From the NCBI RefSeq assembly GCF_029688925.1, contig NZ_JARUKY010000001.1, positions 404,292 to 468,291 of the forward strand: DNA of 64,000 nt, read 5' to 3'. Origin of the DNA: Evansella sp. AB-P1 (lineage in GTDB: Bacteria > Bacillota > Bacilli > Bacillales > Salisediminibacteriaceae). Made by a program: the position numbers and the translations under genes. Below, piece by piece: positions 1 to 8,403 of the stretch (its first letter is position 1; each line of letters begins with the position of its first letter). Below the pieces are notes generated by a model. The model was not told the DNA's origin. It worked only from the letters and a program-made list of their open reading frames with translations, and made no database searches.

Positions 1-1
1 A

Positions 2-3000
2 CTTGATCTGAACAACCAATCCATCGCTGGTGTGAAAGGTTTTTATAAAGTAGGTTCAGAACAAATAAAGCTTGATCCATTTTCACAATTAAGAGTACCA
101 GGTGAAAATGAAGTGTATGACCTTTCTATTAGAAAATCTGGTGACACGTATGTTGTAACTGCAAATGGTATTGAAAGTGATCCATTAACATTAGACAACT
201 TATTCACTGATAATATTTTCGCTGGTTTATATGTAGCTCGTGGTGCTGACGTTACCTTTAGCAACTTTGATATTAAAGTAGATGCTAGAGTAGTAGAAGA
301 GTTAGTAGTTGACGCAAGTGATATGAATACAGAAATTTTAATGGGACAAAACTTAGATTTAACTGGATTAAAAGTTACAGCAAAGTTCTCTGATGGTAGT
401 GAACAAGCCTTATCACAATCTGACTACATTGTAACTGGCTTTAATAGTAGTGAAGTTGGAACAAACACAATTACAATTAATTACAATGGAAAAACTGCAC
501 AAGTAAATCTTGATATTATGGGACTAACTGTAACGGATTTAGAAATTCGATACTTCCCAGCAAAAACAGATTACTTTAAAGGGGATGTCTTTGACCCTCA
601 AGGATTTTCAGTTATTGCTCATTACAATAATGGACAATCTATGCAATTAAATGCAGAGCAATATACGTTTTCTATTAATAGTATAGGGTTAACGGAAGGA
701 AATCAGTTCGTATTTGAAGATGCAGGTACAACAGAGGTTATAGTACAATCTACTGAAACTCCTGAAATTACAACAACATTTAATGTATATGTAAAGGATA
801 CAGAGATTGAAGGATTAGAGATTAAACGTTTACCTGTAAAACAGCTTTATTTCATTGGTGACGAGTTAGACCTTGCAGGATTAAGTCTTTACGCTAAATA
901 CGGCAATGGCGATTCAGTAAGGCTTACTGCTGATGAATACACTGTTTCAAGTCTAGATACTTCAACACCAGGAGAAAGAGAAGTTACGTTAACTCATAAA
1001 GGGAAAACGGCAACGTTATCGTTTGAAGTAAAAGTGAAAGAATTAGTTGCAATCGAAGTAACAAACTATCCGCAAACGACTTATGTTGTTGGCGAGGAAT
1101 TAGCTTTAACAGAATTAGAAATTTCAAGAGTGTATGATAATGAAGATCGTGCAGTTTTAGCTAAAGATGCGTATACAGTTGAAACTTCATCTTTTGATAA
1201 TGAAAACGCTGGAACATATGCGATGGAAGTCGTCCCTAACGATACTTCTATTAATCCAATTTCCTTTAGCGTAACAGTTAGAGAAGCGGTTGAAGTTGAG
1301 TGGAAATCCATGCGTTTTGGACAGTCTACTTCAGATGCAAGAAACTATGTTAACGAAAAAGGTGGAACCGTTGAAATTGTTGCTTTAGAAGGTGGCGGAA
1401 AAATTACTGGAGACCATGATGGTATTTCATTCTACTATACTGAACTTGATGCTTCAGAAGATAACTTTGTTTTATCAGCAGATATTAAGGTAGTGGAGTA
1501 TGCTAAAACACCACATGATGGGCAAGAGTCATTCGGTATTATGGCAAGAGATGCTGTTAATGATGTTCAAGATGCAAGTGTATTTGCTTCAAACATTGCA
1601 GCAATCGGTGGATTTAGTGGTGGTACAAGAGAAGCAAATGGTACACAGTTATTTGCCCGTACAGGAGTAGTTGCAGCTGATGGTGAAGGTAGCCAAGGTG
1701 TTCAACGTATTATGTTAAACAATGAAAGACCTGCTGCAAATAACACGTATCCAGAGACAGAATATCGTTTAACGCTTGCAAAAACAAATAGTGGTTTTGT
1801 AGGACAATTAAATGATGGTCAAGAAACTACAATTTTCGAACCTGAAATTTTAAATGTACAAGATGGAAAAATGTATGTAGGATTCTATACTGCTCGTCTT
1901 GCAACAATTGAAGTTAATAACATTGAGTTTACTGTAACGGCAGCAGCAACGGATGCACCGAGAGTAGAACCTCCGGCAGAGCCTGTTACACCTAACTTTG
2001 AATATTTATCATTAAGTAGAACACCACTTACAAACTATGATCTATTAATTAGACCAAATGTTAATGGTGTTGTAACAGTAAAACAAGGATTAGAAGTAAT
2101 CGCACGTGATGTAGAGGTAATAGCAGGAGAAATTCTTGAAGTACCTGCAACCCTAACAGGAAATAGTACTACCAACTTTAGTACAACATTCTTACCGGAC
2201 GATACGCAATTCTTAACATCTTATAATCAAATCGTTCATAACGTAACAGTATCAAACAAAACATTTGCAGAAGGTGGAGATATTTACGTATCACCTACTG
2301 GTACTCCAAATGGTGATGGAACTAGAGAAAATCCACTTAATCTTGATACTGCTATCGATTATGTAAAACCTGGACAACATATCTTCGTAATGGAAGGTAA
2401 TTATGTACGTAACTCTAACATTGAGATTAAGAAGTTTAACGATGGAACAGAAGATGCAATGAAGCACTTATTTGCTGACCCAGACGCAACAACACGTCCA
2501 GTGATTGACTTCGATAGAAGATCTGAAGGTGTTGTTCATAGCGGAAGTTACTGGCATGTAAAAGGTCTAGACTTTGCACGTTCCGCTGGTAATACAAAAG
2601 GATATACAATAGGTGGTAGCCACAATATTATTGAAAACGTAAGTCTATATGAGCACGGAGATACTGGATTACAAATCAGCCGTACAGACACAACAGAAAA
2701 TAATAGAGATAACTGGCCGTCTTATAACCTAATCTTAAATAATATTTCATTCGATAACCGTGACCCATCTGAAAACAATGCAGACGGATTTGCAGCAAAG
2801 CTTACTGTTGGTAACGGAAACGTATTTGAAGGAAACGTTTCTCATAACAACATTGACGATGGTTGGGACTTATATACAAAAGTAGGAACTGGTCCAATTG
2901 GTGTTGTTACATTAAGAAATAACATTGCATTCGGTAATGGTACATTAACGAATGGTTATGAAGGAAATGCAGGTAAAAATGGTTTTAAACTTGGTGGAGA

Positions 3001-4480
3001 AGGGGTACATGTACCACACATTATCGAAAATAACTTAGCTTTTGATAATGGTTACTTCGGTATTACAAGTAACAGTAACCCTGGCTTAGTTACTAGAAAC
3101 AACATTGGTTTTAACAACGTGGGTGCAAACTTAAGCTTAACAACGTATGCGCACATTCCGACTGATTTCACGATTGATGGATTTGTATCTTTACGTACAG
3201 ATGCAGTACCAAAAGCAAATGATAACTATCCATCACACTTAAATGCAGATAATAACTATATGTTTAGATCAGGACAAACTGCTAACTTAGCTGGAGAAGA
3301 GCCTTCAGAAGAAATTTTTGAAAGCATGCAGCAAATCTTTAATTTCAACGATCAAGGTGAAATCGTATCCGTTAAGAGAAATGCAGACGGTGAAATCCAA
3401 TGGGGTGACCTTTGGGCGGTTTACAACGAGTTTATGGGAATTGAAGTCCAAGCAGAGGTTGAAGTTGATGAAGATCAGCCAGAAACAGGAAGCGTTTCAA
3501 ATGAAAAAATTGAAAAACTAGCTCCACAAGGAAAATTAGCTGTAAATGCAGCAAATGTTTCTAGAGTTTCCTTTACAAGTGAGCAAGTAGATATTTTAGT
3601 AGAAAAAGGTACTACTGTGGAAATTGATAGAAGTAGCGTGAAAGTATCCATCCCGGCAATTCACTTTAATTCTGGTAAAGGAATTACGATTGATGTAACA
3701 GAGCAAGAGCAAACTAATGTAATTGTTCCTGCTTATAAGCAAGTTAGATCAAAAATCTACAAATTTACCATTTCTGATGGTGAAAATGTTATTAGTGAAT
3801 TTGGAGAAAATCCAGTAGTTCTTGCTTTCCAAGTTGATTCAGATAACGTAACTGATGTAAACAATTTAAGAGTAGCTAAATTAAATGAAGCAACGGATGA
3901 GTGGGAAGTACGAGAAGGTGGAGATTACTCAAACGGAGTATTCACATACTCAACAAACAGCTTTAGTATTTATACAGTATTGGAAGTTGAGAATGTAGAT
4001 CCAGGAACTGGAGATGAGAATGTAGATCCAGGAACTGGAGATGAGAATGTAGATCCAGGAACTGGAGACGAGAACGTAGATCCAGGAACTGGAGACGAGA
4101 ACGTAGACCCAGGAACTGGAGATGAGAATGTAGATCCAGGAACTGGAGATGAGAACGTAGATCCAGGAACTGGAGATGAGAACGTAGATCCAGGAACTGG
4201 AGATGAGAATGTAGATCCAGGAACTGGAGACGAGAATGTAGATCCAGGAACTGGAGACGAGAATGTAGACCCAGGAACGAAAGTTAGTGAAGAAGCTTCT
4301 AATGATGTGAATGAGGATAATACAGCTTCAGATGAGTCAAGTAAAGAAGAGACGAAAGAAGATGAACTTCCAAACACATTTAGTGGCCTATACAATTTCT
4401 TATTAATTGGTTTAGCCCTAATTACTTTAGGATTAGCTTTATTCTTCGTAAAAGGACGTAGAGAGAAGAATTTAGTATAA
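2..4480 (+). CDS. Cell-wall-anchored multidomain pectate lyase, family PL9 (5' end outside window)
   Basis: The frame is open from the first complete codon, so the N-terminus and any signal peptide lie upstream. Domains by nucleotide: tail of a concanavalin-like domain (to ~290), four bacterial Ig-like modules of Big_3 type (~296-510, 530-800, 814-1045, 1048-1290; each with a D/PxxGLxVxAxYxxG-like strand), a second concanavalin-like domain (~1300-1940), a right-handed beta-helix with PL9 hallmarks (~2276-3440; NADGFAAKLT and DDGWDLY), a beta-sandwich linker (~3500-3980), eleven 9-residue ENVDPGTGD repeats, then LPNTF (4367-4381), a membrane segment and a KGRREKN tail, i.e. a sortase signal. 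The DDGWD and K of FAAKL fit the calcium-binding and catalytic residues known for PL9. Likely cleaves polygalacturonate at the cell surface. The sorting motif has F instead of G at position five. Family assignment is from motifs only; exact substrate is inference. Confidence 0.85.
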   Translation, partial: LDLNNQSIAGVKGFYKVGSEQIKLDPFSQLRVPGENEVYDLSIRKSGDTYVVTANGIESDPLTLDNLFTDNIFAGLYVARGADVTFSNFDIKVDARVVEELVVDASDMNTEILMGQNLDLTGLKVTAKFSDGSEQALSQSDYIVTGFNSSEVGTNTITINYNGKTAQVNLDIMGLTVTDLEIRYFPAKTDYFKGDVFDPQGFSVIAHYNNGQSMQLNAEQYTFSINSIGLTEGNQFVFEDAGTTEVIVQSTETPEITTTFNVYVKDTEIEGLEIKRLPVKQLYFIGDELDLAGLSLYAKYGNGDSVRLTADEYTVSSLDTSTPGEREVTLTHKGKTATLSFEVKVKELVAIEVTNYPQTTYVVGEELALTELEISRVYDNEDRAVLAKDAYTVETSSFDNENAGTYAMEVVPNDTSINPISFSVTVREAVEVEWKSMRFGQSTSDARNYVNEKGGTVEIVALEGGGKITGDHDGISFYYTELDASEDNFVLSADIKVVEYAKTPHDGQESFGIMARDAVNDVQDASVFASNIAAIGGFSGGTREANGTQLFARTGVVAADGEGSQGVQRIMLNNERPAANNTYPETEYRLTLAKTNSGFVGQLNDGQETTIFEPEILNVQDGKMYVGFYTARLATIEVNNIEFTVTAAATDAPRVEPPAEPVTPNFEYLSLSRTPLTNYDLLIRPNVNGVVTVKQGLEVIARDVEVIAGEILEVPATLTGNSTTNFSTTFLPDDTQFLTSYNQIVHNVTVSNKTFAEGGDIYVSPTGTPNGDGTRENPLNLDTAIDYVKPGQHIFVMEGNYVRNSNIEIKKFNDGTEDAMKHLFADPDATTRPVIDFDRRSEGVVHSGSYWHVKGLDFARSAGNTKGYTIGGSHNIIENVSLYEHGDTGLQISRTDTTENNRDNWPSYNLILNNISFDNRDPSENNADGFAAKLTVGNGNVFEGNVSHNNIDDGWDLYTKVGTGPIGVVTLRNNIAFGNGTLTNGYEGNAGKNGFKLGGEGVHVPHIIENNLAFDNGYFGITSNSNPGLVTRNNIGFNNVGANLSLTTYAHIPTDFTIDGFVSLRTDAVPKANDNYPSHLNADNNYMFRSGQTANLAGEEPSEEIFESMQQIFNFNDQGEIVSVKRNADGEIQWGDLWAVYNEFMGIEVQAEVEVDEDQPETGSVSNEKIEKLAPQGKLAVNAANVSRVSFTSEQVDILVEKGTTVEIDRSSVKVSIPAIHFNSGKGITIDVTEQEQTNVIVPAYKQVRSKIYKFTISDGENVISEFGENPVVLAFQVDSDNVTDVNNLRVAKLNEATDEWEVREGGDYSNGVFTYSTNSFSIYTVLEVENVDPGTGDENVDPGTGDENVDPGTGDENVDPGTGDENVDPGTGDENVDPGTGDENVDPGTGDENVDPGTGDENVDPGTGDENVDPGTGDENVDPGTKVSEEASNDVNEDNTASDESSKEETKEDELPNTFSGLYNFLLIGLALITLGLALFFVKGRREKNLV
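3989..4282 (+). repeat. 27-bp in-frame tandem repeat (ENVDPGTGD), 11 units
   Basis: Ten full 27-bp units starting at 3989 plus an eleventh that breaks into GTK. Differences between units are nearly all third-position (GAT/GAC, AAT/AAC), so the peptide is kept while DNA drifts. It forms an acidic, Pro-Gly-rich spacer between the lyase and the sortase signal, probably spanning the wall. Copy number is likely to vary between strains. Confidence 0.95.
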
Positions 4481-4510
4481 CAGTTAATCGTACGTTTTCA
4501 TAAATATAAG

Positions 4511-4555
4511 AGGCGGGGATCTCCTAAAATACAGGAGATCCTCGCCTTTTTTGTT
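4511..4555 (+). terminator. Rho-independent terminator of the pectate lyase gene
   Basis: Arms AGGCGGGGATCTCCT and AGGAGATCCTCGCCT (one mismatch) around an 8-nt loop, followed by TTTTTTGTTT, 30 bases after the lyase stop codon. Confidence 0.9.
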
Positions 4556-4602
4556 TAGATAATTATAAAATTCTCTCATGTGGTTAACTTGCCAAAAAAG
4601 CG

Positions 4603-4780
4603 GCTAGCTCCAGGCGCCATCACCTCGTGTCAAATGTTCTGTCCGCATAAAAAGTAAAACGCACTTTGTAACGGCCGGGACATTTGCATATCGGTGGGAG
4701 ACAGGATGTTGATATTACGCCGTTGCCTACAGGACGTAGGCTGTACTTAGGCGTAATTGGGGCGCCTTGGGCTTTTCTTA
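4603..4780. repeat. 178-bp dispersed multi-hairpin repeat, full copy 1
   Basis: Near-identical to 29107-29284 over its whole length. Its ends are imperfect inverted repeats (GCTCCAGGCGCC against GGCGCCTTGGGC). The left half can pair CAAATGT with ACATTTG and nearby bases; the right half is a nested hairpin with outer arms ATTACGCC/GGCGTAAT and inner arms GCCTAC/GTAGGC. No open reading frame. It resembles the bcr-type hairpin repeats known in Bacillaceae; it ends 3 bases from the stop of the next gene. Confidence 0.85.
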
Positions 4781-4782
4781 TA

Positions 4783-5304
4783 TTATAGATCTTTCATCTT
4801 CTCTAAAACAGCATTTAACTGTTGCCCAACTAAGTAATCTACTTCAACGATCATATTATCTGACTCTGGATTCACTCCAACGTAACCACGGTGGATTGTA
4901 CTTTCTCCTAAGTCAATAAATCCAAAACGACCACCAAATTCGTATTGATAATCAGTATAGATTTCAAAGTTTAGATTGTTTTCTTCTTTGAAAGCTGCGT
5001 GATCTTGAGGTGGCGATGGACTTATACCAATTACTTCGATATTCATTTCGTTTATTCTATCAATATTATTGCTCAACTCAACTAGCTGAGAAAGACAGAG
5101 TTGTCAGCCAATTCCTGTAAAGTATGCGTATATGGTTTTTTGATCAGGAGAAATGTTAACATTTTCACCGTTTATATTGATTAGTGAAATATTAAAATCT
5201 TCATCATTGTACGCTTCATAAGTAGTATCATTATTCCCGTTACTACATCCAATAATAATAATAGAAAGGGTTATTAGTAAAAACGAAAGCAATAATTTTT
5301 TCAC
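4783..5304 (-). CDS. Thioredoxin-like (AhpC/TSA) lipoprotein with in-frame TGA at the CxxC motif: candidate selenoprotein or nonsense mutant
   Basis: The GTG at 5304 is the best start (GGGAGG eight bases upstream) and gives MKKLLLSFLLI...IIGC, a lipoprotein signal with a lipobox. The frame then stays open to 4783 except for one TGA at 5106-5104. Context reads YFTGIG-TGA-QLCLSQLVEL, so TGA replaces the first Cys of a redoxin-type CxxC at residue 67, with Cys70 intact. Downstream sequence keeps normal redoxin features (NIEVIGISPSPPQDHAAF, FEIYTDYQYEFGGRFGF), with no frameshift or second stop, so the rest looks under selection or very recently broken. If TGA is read as selenocysteine the product is a 173-residue membrane-anchored UxxC oxidoreductase. 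The plain alternative is a TGC/TGT to TGA mutation giving a pseudogene. Single-gene unit; a 178-bp repeat follows directly. Confidence 0.6.
5077..5090 (-). promoter_or_regulatory. Possible SECIS-like hairpin just after the in-frame TGA
   Basis: Fourteen bases after the TGA, CTCA and TGAG form a 4-bp stem around loop GCTAGT, which begins with G 17 nt after the TGA. That fits the loose bacterial pattern (short stem, G at the loop start, loop about 16-37 nt from UGA). A competing pairing, CAACTC with GAGTTG, overlaps it. The stem is weak and could be chance. Confidence 0.25.
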
Positions 5305-5428
5305 ATTCAAATCCTCCCAACAATATAAAATTTCCCTTTTAGAGATGAAATATTGTATTAAACTTTTAATGTAATATTAATAATAACATTTCCGCCTGGA
5401 AAAAAGAGAACGATAAGCTTAGAGTACA

Positions 5429-5466
5429 ACAAAAAAATAGTAAAAACGCTTGAATTCAAGCGTTTT
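5429..5466 (-). terminator. Terminator of the GH127 gene
   Basis: Perfect palindrome AAAACGCTTG-AATT-CAAGCGTTTT at 5443-5466, followed in the minus direction by TACTATTTTTTT, 15 bases beyond the GH127 stop. Confidence 0.85.
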
Positions 5467-5480
5467 CATTTGTTTACATG

Positions 5481-7424
5481 TTATTGGAGTTGGTTATTGA
5501 TCCATACTCTCATTTCACCTGGTTTACGATTGCACCATGCGTAGTAAGGAATAGCTTTAAGCTCTACTTTGTTGGTTGTCATAGGGATTGTGCTATAGAG
5601 CTCTTCTTTTTCAGATGTCTCACTGATTCTTTTTCCTTCTCCAGAAATATAAACAACGCCATTAAGTAGATTTTCGTCATATGTAGCGGAAAGTTTAGCG
5701 TCACTCGGAAGGGCAATACCGTGGAGGTCACTTCCATTATCACACTCTTCAATACAATAAACGATCGGTCCACGCTGGAGGGCTACTTTTCCTACGTTTT
5801 CTCTAACTTTTGGATTTGATCTAATTCGTTGTACTTCCATTTGAAAATGTAATTGAATCAAATCATTTTCCTTCCAATTCCTTCTAATATAAACATACCC
5901 ATCCTTTAAATTATCAGCAATATTAAAAACTTCTCCTTGAATAGTAATAGTTGCATGTTGACACCAACCCGGAATCCGTAACGCCAATGTAAAGTCATTA
6001 GGCTGAGCAGGGGATACCTCTATTTCCACAGTAGCTTCCCAAGGGTAAGTTGTTTTCTGTACAATTGATACTGGTGTACCGTTTATTATAAATTCTCCTT
6101 CGTTTCCCATATACAAATGAATGAATAATTGTTGGTCTTCAACGGAATAAATGTGTTTCCCAATGGAAGTGACCATTCTAGCAAGATTGGGTGGACAGCA
6201 GGCCGTTTTAAACCATGTTTGTCTCTCTGGCTTCACATGCTTATGGTCATGACGGTTCTCTATTACTTCAGGTGTAACTTCGAGTGGGTTAACGTAAAAA
6301 AACTTATTTCCTTTTAAATCCATCCCGCTAATCGTACCATTGTATATTACTCGTTCTAAAACGTCCGCATATTCAGCCTTTTTCTCCATTTGGAGCATAC
6401 GATTTGCCCAGAAAACAAGGCCGATTGATGCGCAGGTTTCATTGTAGCAAGTATCATTAGGTAAATCATAGTCTGTACTGAAGGCTTCTCCAAAAGGGGA
6501 TGCCCCAATACCACCAGTTAGGTACATTTGCTTTTTTGTAACATTATTCCATAATTTTTTTGCAGTTTCAATAAATGTGTTATCTCCTGTGATAGAGGCT
6601 AGTTCAGCGATGGCTGTATACATGTAAACACCACGAACAGCATGCCCAACAGCCTCTGTTTGGTTGAAAACTGGGGTATGAGACTGGTTGTATTTGTACT
6701 TTAACTCACCGCGAAACGGTCGATCATCATTTCTTTTCTTTGCTTCTAATTTAAAGTAATGAGGTTCCTTGCCTCGTTGTTCTATAAAAAATTTACTTAG
6801 CTGTAGATATGCATCCTTATTTGTTATTCTGTAGAGTTTAATTAAAGCAAGTTCTATTTCCTGATGACCAGGGTAGCCTTGTATTTGGTGTTTATGTGGC
6901 CCGAAAACTGAGGTGATGTAATCTGCATTTTTGCACATGATGTTAAGAAATTTTTTCTTTCCTGTTGCTTCATAATAGGCTACAGCTGCTTCGATAAGGT
7001 GGCCTGAAACGTATAGTTCATGATTGTCTCTTAAATTTGTCCAACGTTTATTAGGCTCTTTTATAGTGTAATACGTATTTAAGTAACCATCATTTTGCTG
7101 TGCTCGTCCAATTAAATCAATTACTTCATCTGCTATCGTTTCAAGATCAGGATTCGGTAACGTTTCTAAACTATAGGCAACAGCCTCTAACCATTTCGCA
7201 ACATCACTATCCTGAAAGACCTTCCCGTAAAATTCTCCCTCTTCCTCACCAGCAGCAATTTTAAAATTTCTTATTGCATGACTAGGTTTTGCATCAGAAA
7301 GTTGGTCATTTAATGCTTTCCATTGATATGGAATAACTTCTTTCTGAACAACCTCAATTTTTCTTTTCCAAAAACGATCATTTACTGTCACTTTAGGTTT
7401 AATATCTTTTGCATGCCCTTTCAA
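5481..7424 (-). CDS. GH127 beta-L-arabinofuranosidase (DUF1680 family)
   Basis: Glycoside hydrolase of about 650 residues, the usual GH127 length, with no signal peptide, so cytoplasmic. Family hallmarks: ETC (6440-6432) and TACCPPNLAR (Cys pair at 6200-6195), the Glu/Cys/Cys/Cys set that binds zinc in characterised GH127 enzymes, where the first Cys of the pair is the nucleophile. Known members remove arabinofuranosyl units from arabino-oligosaccharides; with the PL9 lyase nearby this suggests pectin/arabinan use. Start: AGGTGAG at 7438-7432 is well spaced for TTG at 7424; GTG at 7436 is in frame but would overlap that Shine-Dalgarno, so the shorter start is preferred. Monocistronic with its own terminator. 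Confidence 0.85.
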   Translation of the reverse strand: MKGHAKDIKPKVTVNDRFWKRKIEVVQKEVIPYQWKALNDQLSDAKPSHAIRNFKIAAGEEEGEFYGKVFQDSDVAKWLEAVAYSLETLPNPDLETIADEVIDLIGRAQQNDGYLNTYYTIKEPNKRWTNLRDNHELYVSGHLIEAAVAYYEATGKKKFLNIMCKNADYITSVFGPHKHQIQGYPGHQEIELALIKLYRITNKDAYLQLSKFFIEQRGKEPHYFKLEAKKRNDDRPFRGELKYKYNQSHTPVFNQTEAVGHAVRGVYMYTAIAELASITGDNTFIETAKKLWNNVTKKQMYLTGGIGASPFGEAFSTDYDLPNDTCYNETCASIGLVFWANRMLQMEKKAEYADVLERVIYNGTISGMDLKGNKFFYVNPLEVTPEVIENRHDHKHVKPERQTWFKTACCPPNLARMVTSIGKHIYSVEDQQLFIHLYMGNEGEFIINGTPVSIVQKTTYPWEATVEIEVSPAQPNDFTLALRIPGWCQHATITIQGEVFNIADNLKDGYVYIRRNWKENDLIQLHFQMEVQRIRSNPKVRENVGKVALQRGPIVYCIEECDNGSDLHGIALPSDAKLSATYDENLLNGVVYISGEGKRISETSEKEELYSTIPMTTNKVELKAIPYYAWCNRKPGEMRVWINNQLQ

Positions 7425-7478
7425 AAGATCACTCACCTTTTCTTTTAATTTAAGAACAATGAAATGAAGTTTACAGGG

Positions 7479-7505
7479 TATTTAGGCGTAATTTGATTCT
7501 TCTTA
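7479..7505 (+). repeat. Degenerate right-end piece of the 178-bp repeat
   Basis: TATTTAGGCGTAATTTGATTC followed by TTCTTA resembles the last 35 bases of the 178-bp element, with GGGGCGCC lost. Lies in the leader of the GH127 gene. Short match, so tentative. Confidence 0.35.
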
Positions 7506-7713
7506 CTATTCTTTCTTATGAAAATCATATCATAAAGTGTTAAGTAGAACAGTGGACTTTCCTATAAAATATTTGATTTAAAAGGTTAACTATCTCGGAA
7601 TTATTTTATTGAGTTTCTTTTCTTCTGTATGTTTAACTAATTAAGAACTATTGAATAAATATATATTGTGTATGGGTATGAGTATGAGTTTCAACAAACA
7701 GGTGGCGAGGAAG

Positions 7714-8262
7714 ATGTCAGATCAATTATTAGATGTTATTGGTAACTGGGTTGAGTCAATTGGAGCAACGATTGCTGCCATTGGGGAAACAAAACAAGTA
7801 ACAGGTCCAATGAGTGTAGGATTGCAAATTGGAAGTGTAGGTAATGCAGTACAAGGAATAGGGAATAGCTTACAGGCAATAGCGAATGTAGAAGATGATG
7901 GTGCGAAAACAGGAAACTGGATTCAAGCTGCAGGAACAGCGGCAAATTCCATTGCAGAATATCGCATGAAGGACCGTTTAGATATGGATATTTTAGAAGA
8001 ACAGCATCTTGAAATTTTAGGTGATGTTTTGCAATCAACTGGTTCTATGCTTGCTTCTATTGAAAGGTTAGGTCAAAATCCTAAGTTGGTGTATGGTAAT
8101 TTACTTCAATCTATTGGTGCAGCTATAGAAGGAATTGGAGTTTATATCGCCATATCATCCAATAGTGTAGCGGGGCAGAAAATCGAAATGGTAGGTGGTT
8201 GGTTACAATCCTTTGGTACCACGTATCAAGCTGTAGGAGCTACAAGAGAATATTTAACATAA
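7714..8262 (+). CDS. Six-repeat helical protein of unknown function (DUF6944-like), paralogue 1
   Basis: Start chosen at ATG 7714, eight bases after AGGTGG; an upstream extension to 7651 lacks a ribosome site. The 182 residues form six units of about 25-30 residues with a pattern near GNWLQSxGxxIxAIG: GNWVESIGATIAAIG, IGSVGNAVQGIGNSLQAI, GNWIQAAGTAANSI, LGDVLQSTGSMLASI, GNLLQSIGAAIEGIG, GGWLQSFGTTYQAVG. Small residues on one face suggest close-packed helices, perhaps membrane-associated, though charged residues punctuate the units. No signal peptide. I recall a Bacillus family called DUF6944 repetitive protein that looks like this, but cannot confirm it. A paralogue follows at 8404. Function unknown. 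Confidence 0.8.
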   Translation: MSDQLLDVIGNWVESIGATIAAIGETKQVTGPMSVGLQIGSVGNAVQGIGNSLQAIANVEDDGAKTGNWIQAAGTAANSIAEYRMKDRLDMDILEEQHLEILGDVLQSTGSMLASIERLGQNPKLVYGNLLQSIGAAIEGIGVYIAISSNSVAGQKIEMVGGWLQSFGTTYQAVGATREYLT

Positions 8263-8298
8263 ACAAAGCTTCAGCAATTTTGTGAAGCTTTGTTCCTA
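8263..8298 (+). terminator. Terminator-like hairpin between the two repeat proteins
   Basis: ACAAAGCTTCA and TGAAGCTTTGT form an 11-bp stem around GCAATTTTG right after the stop codon at 8262. The T-tract is poor (TTGTTCCT), so it may attenuate rather than stop transcription. Confidence 0.55.
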
Positions 8299-8403
8299 TA
8301 GATATAAGGGCTTTAAACTGTTAACGTTTTCTAACAAAAGTGCATTGACACGAGTAGAATATAAGAACACAATTTGCAATTTGGTCATTAGGTGGAGATA
8401 AAA

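Noticed and set aside
3970..4395. Antisense frame of 141 residues (PGSTFSSPV repeats)
   Set aside because: Mirror of the 27-bp coding repeat of the pectate lyase; no start site of its own.
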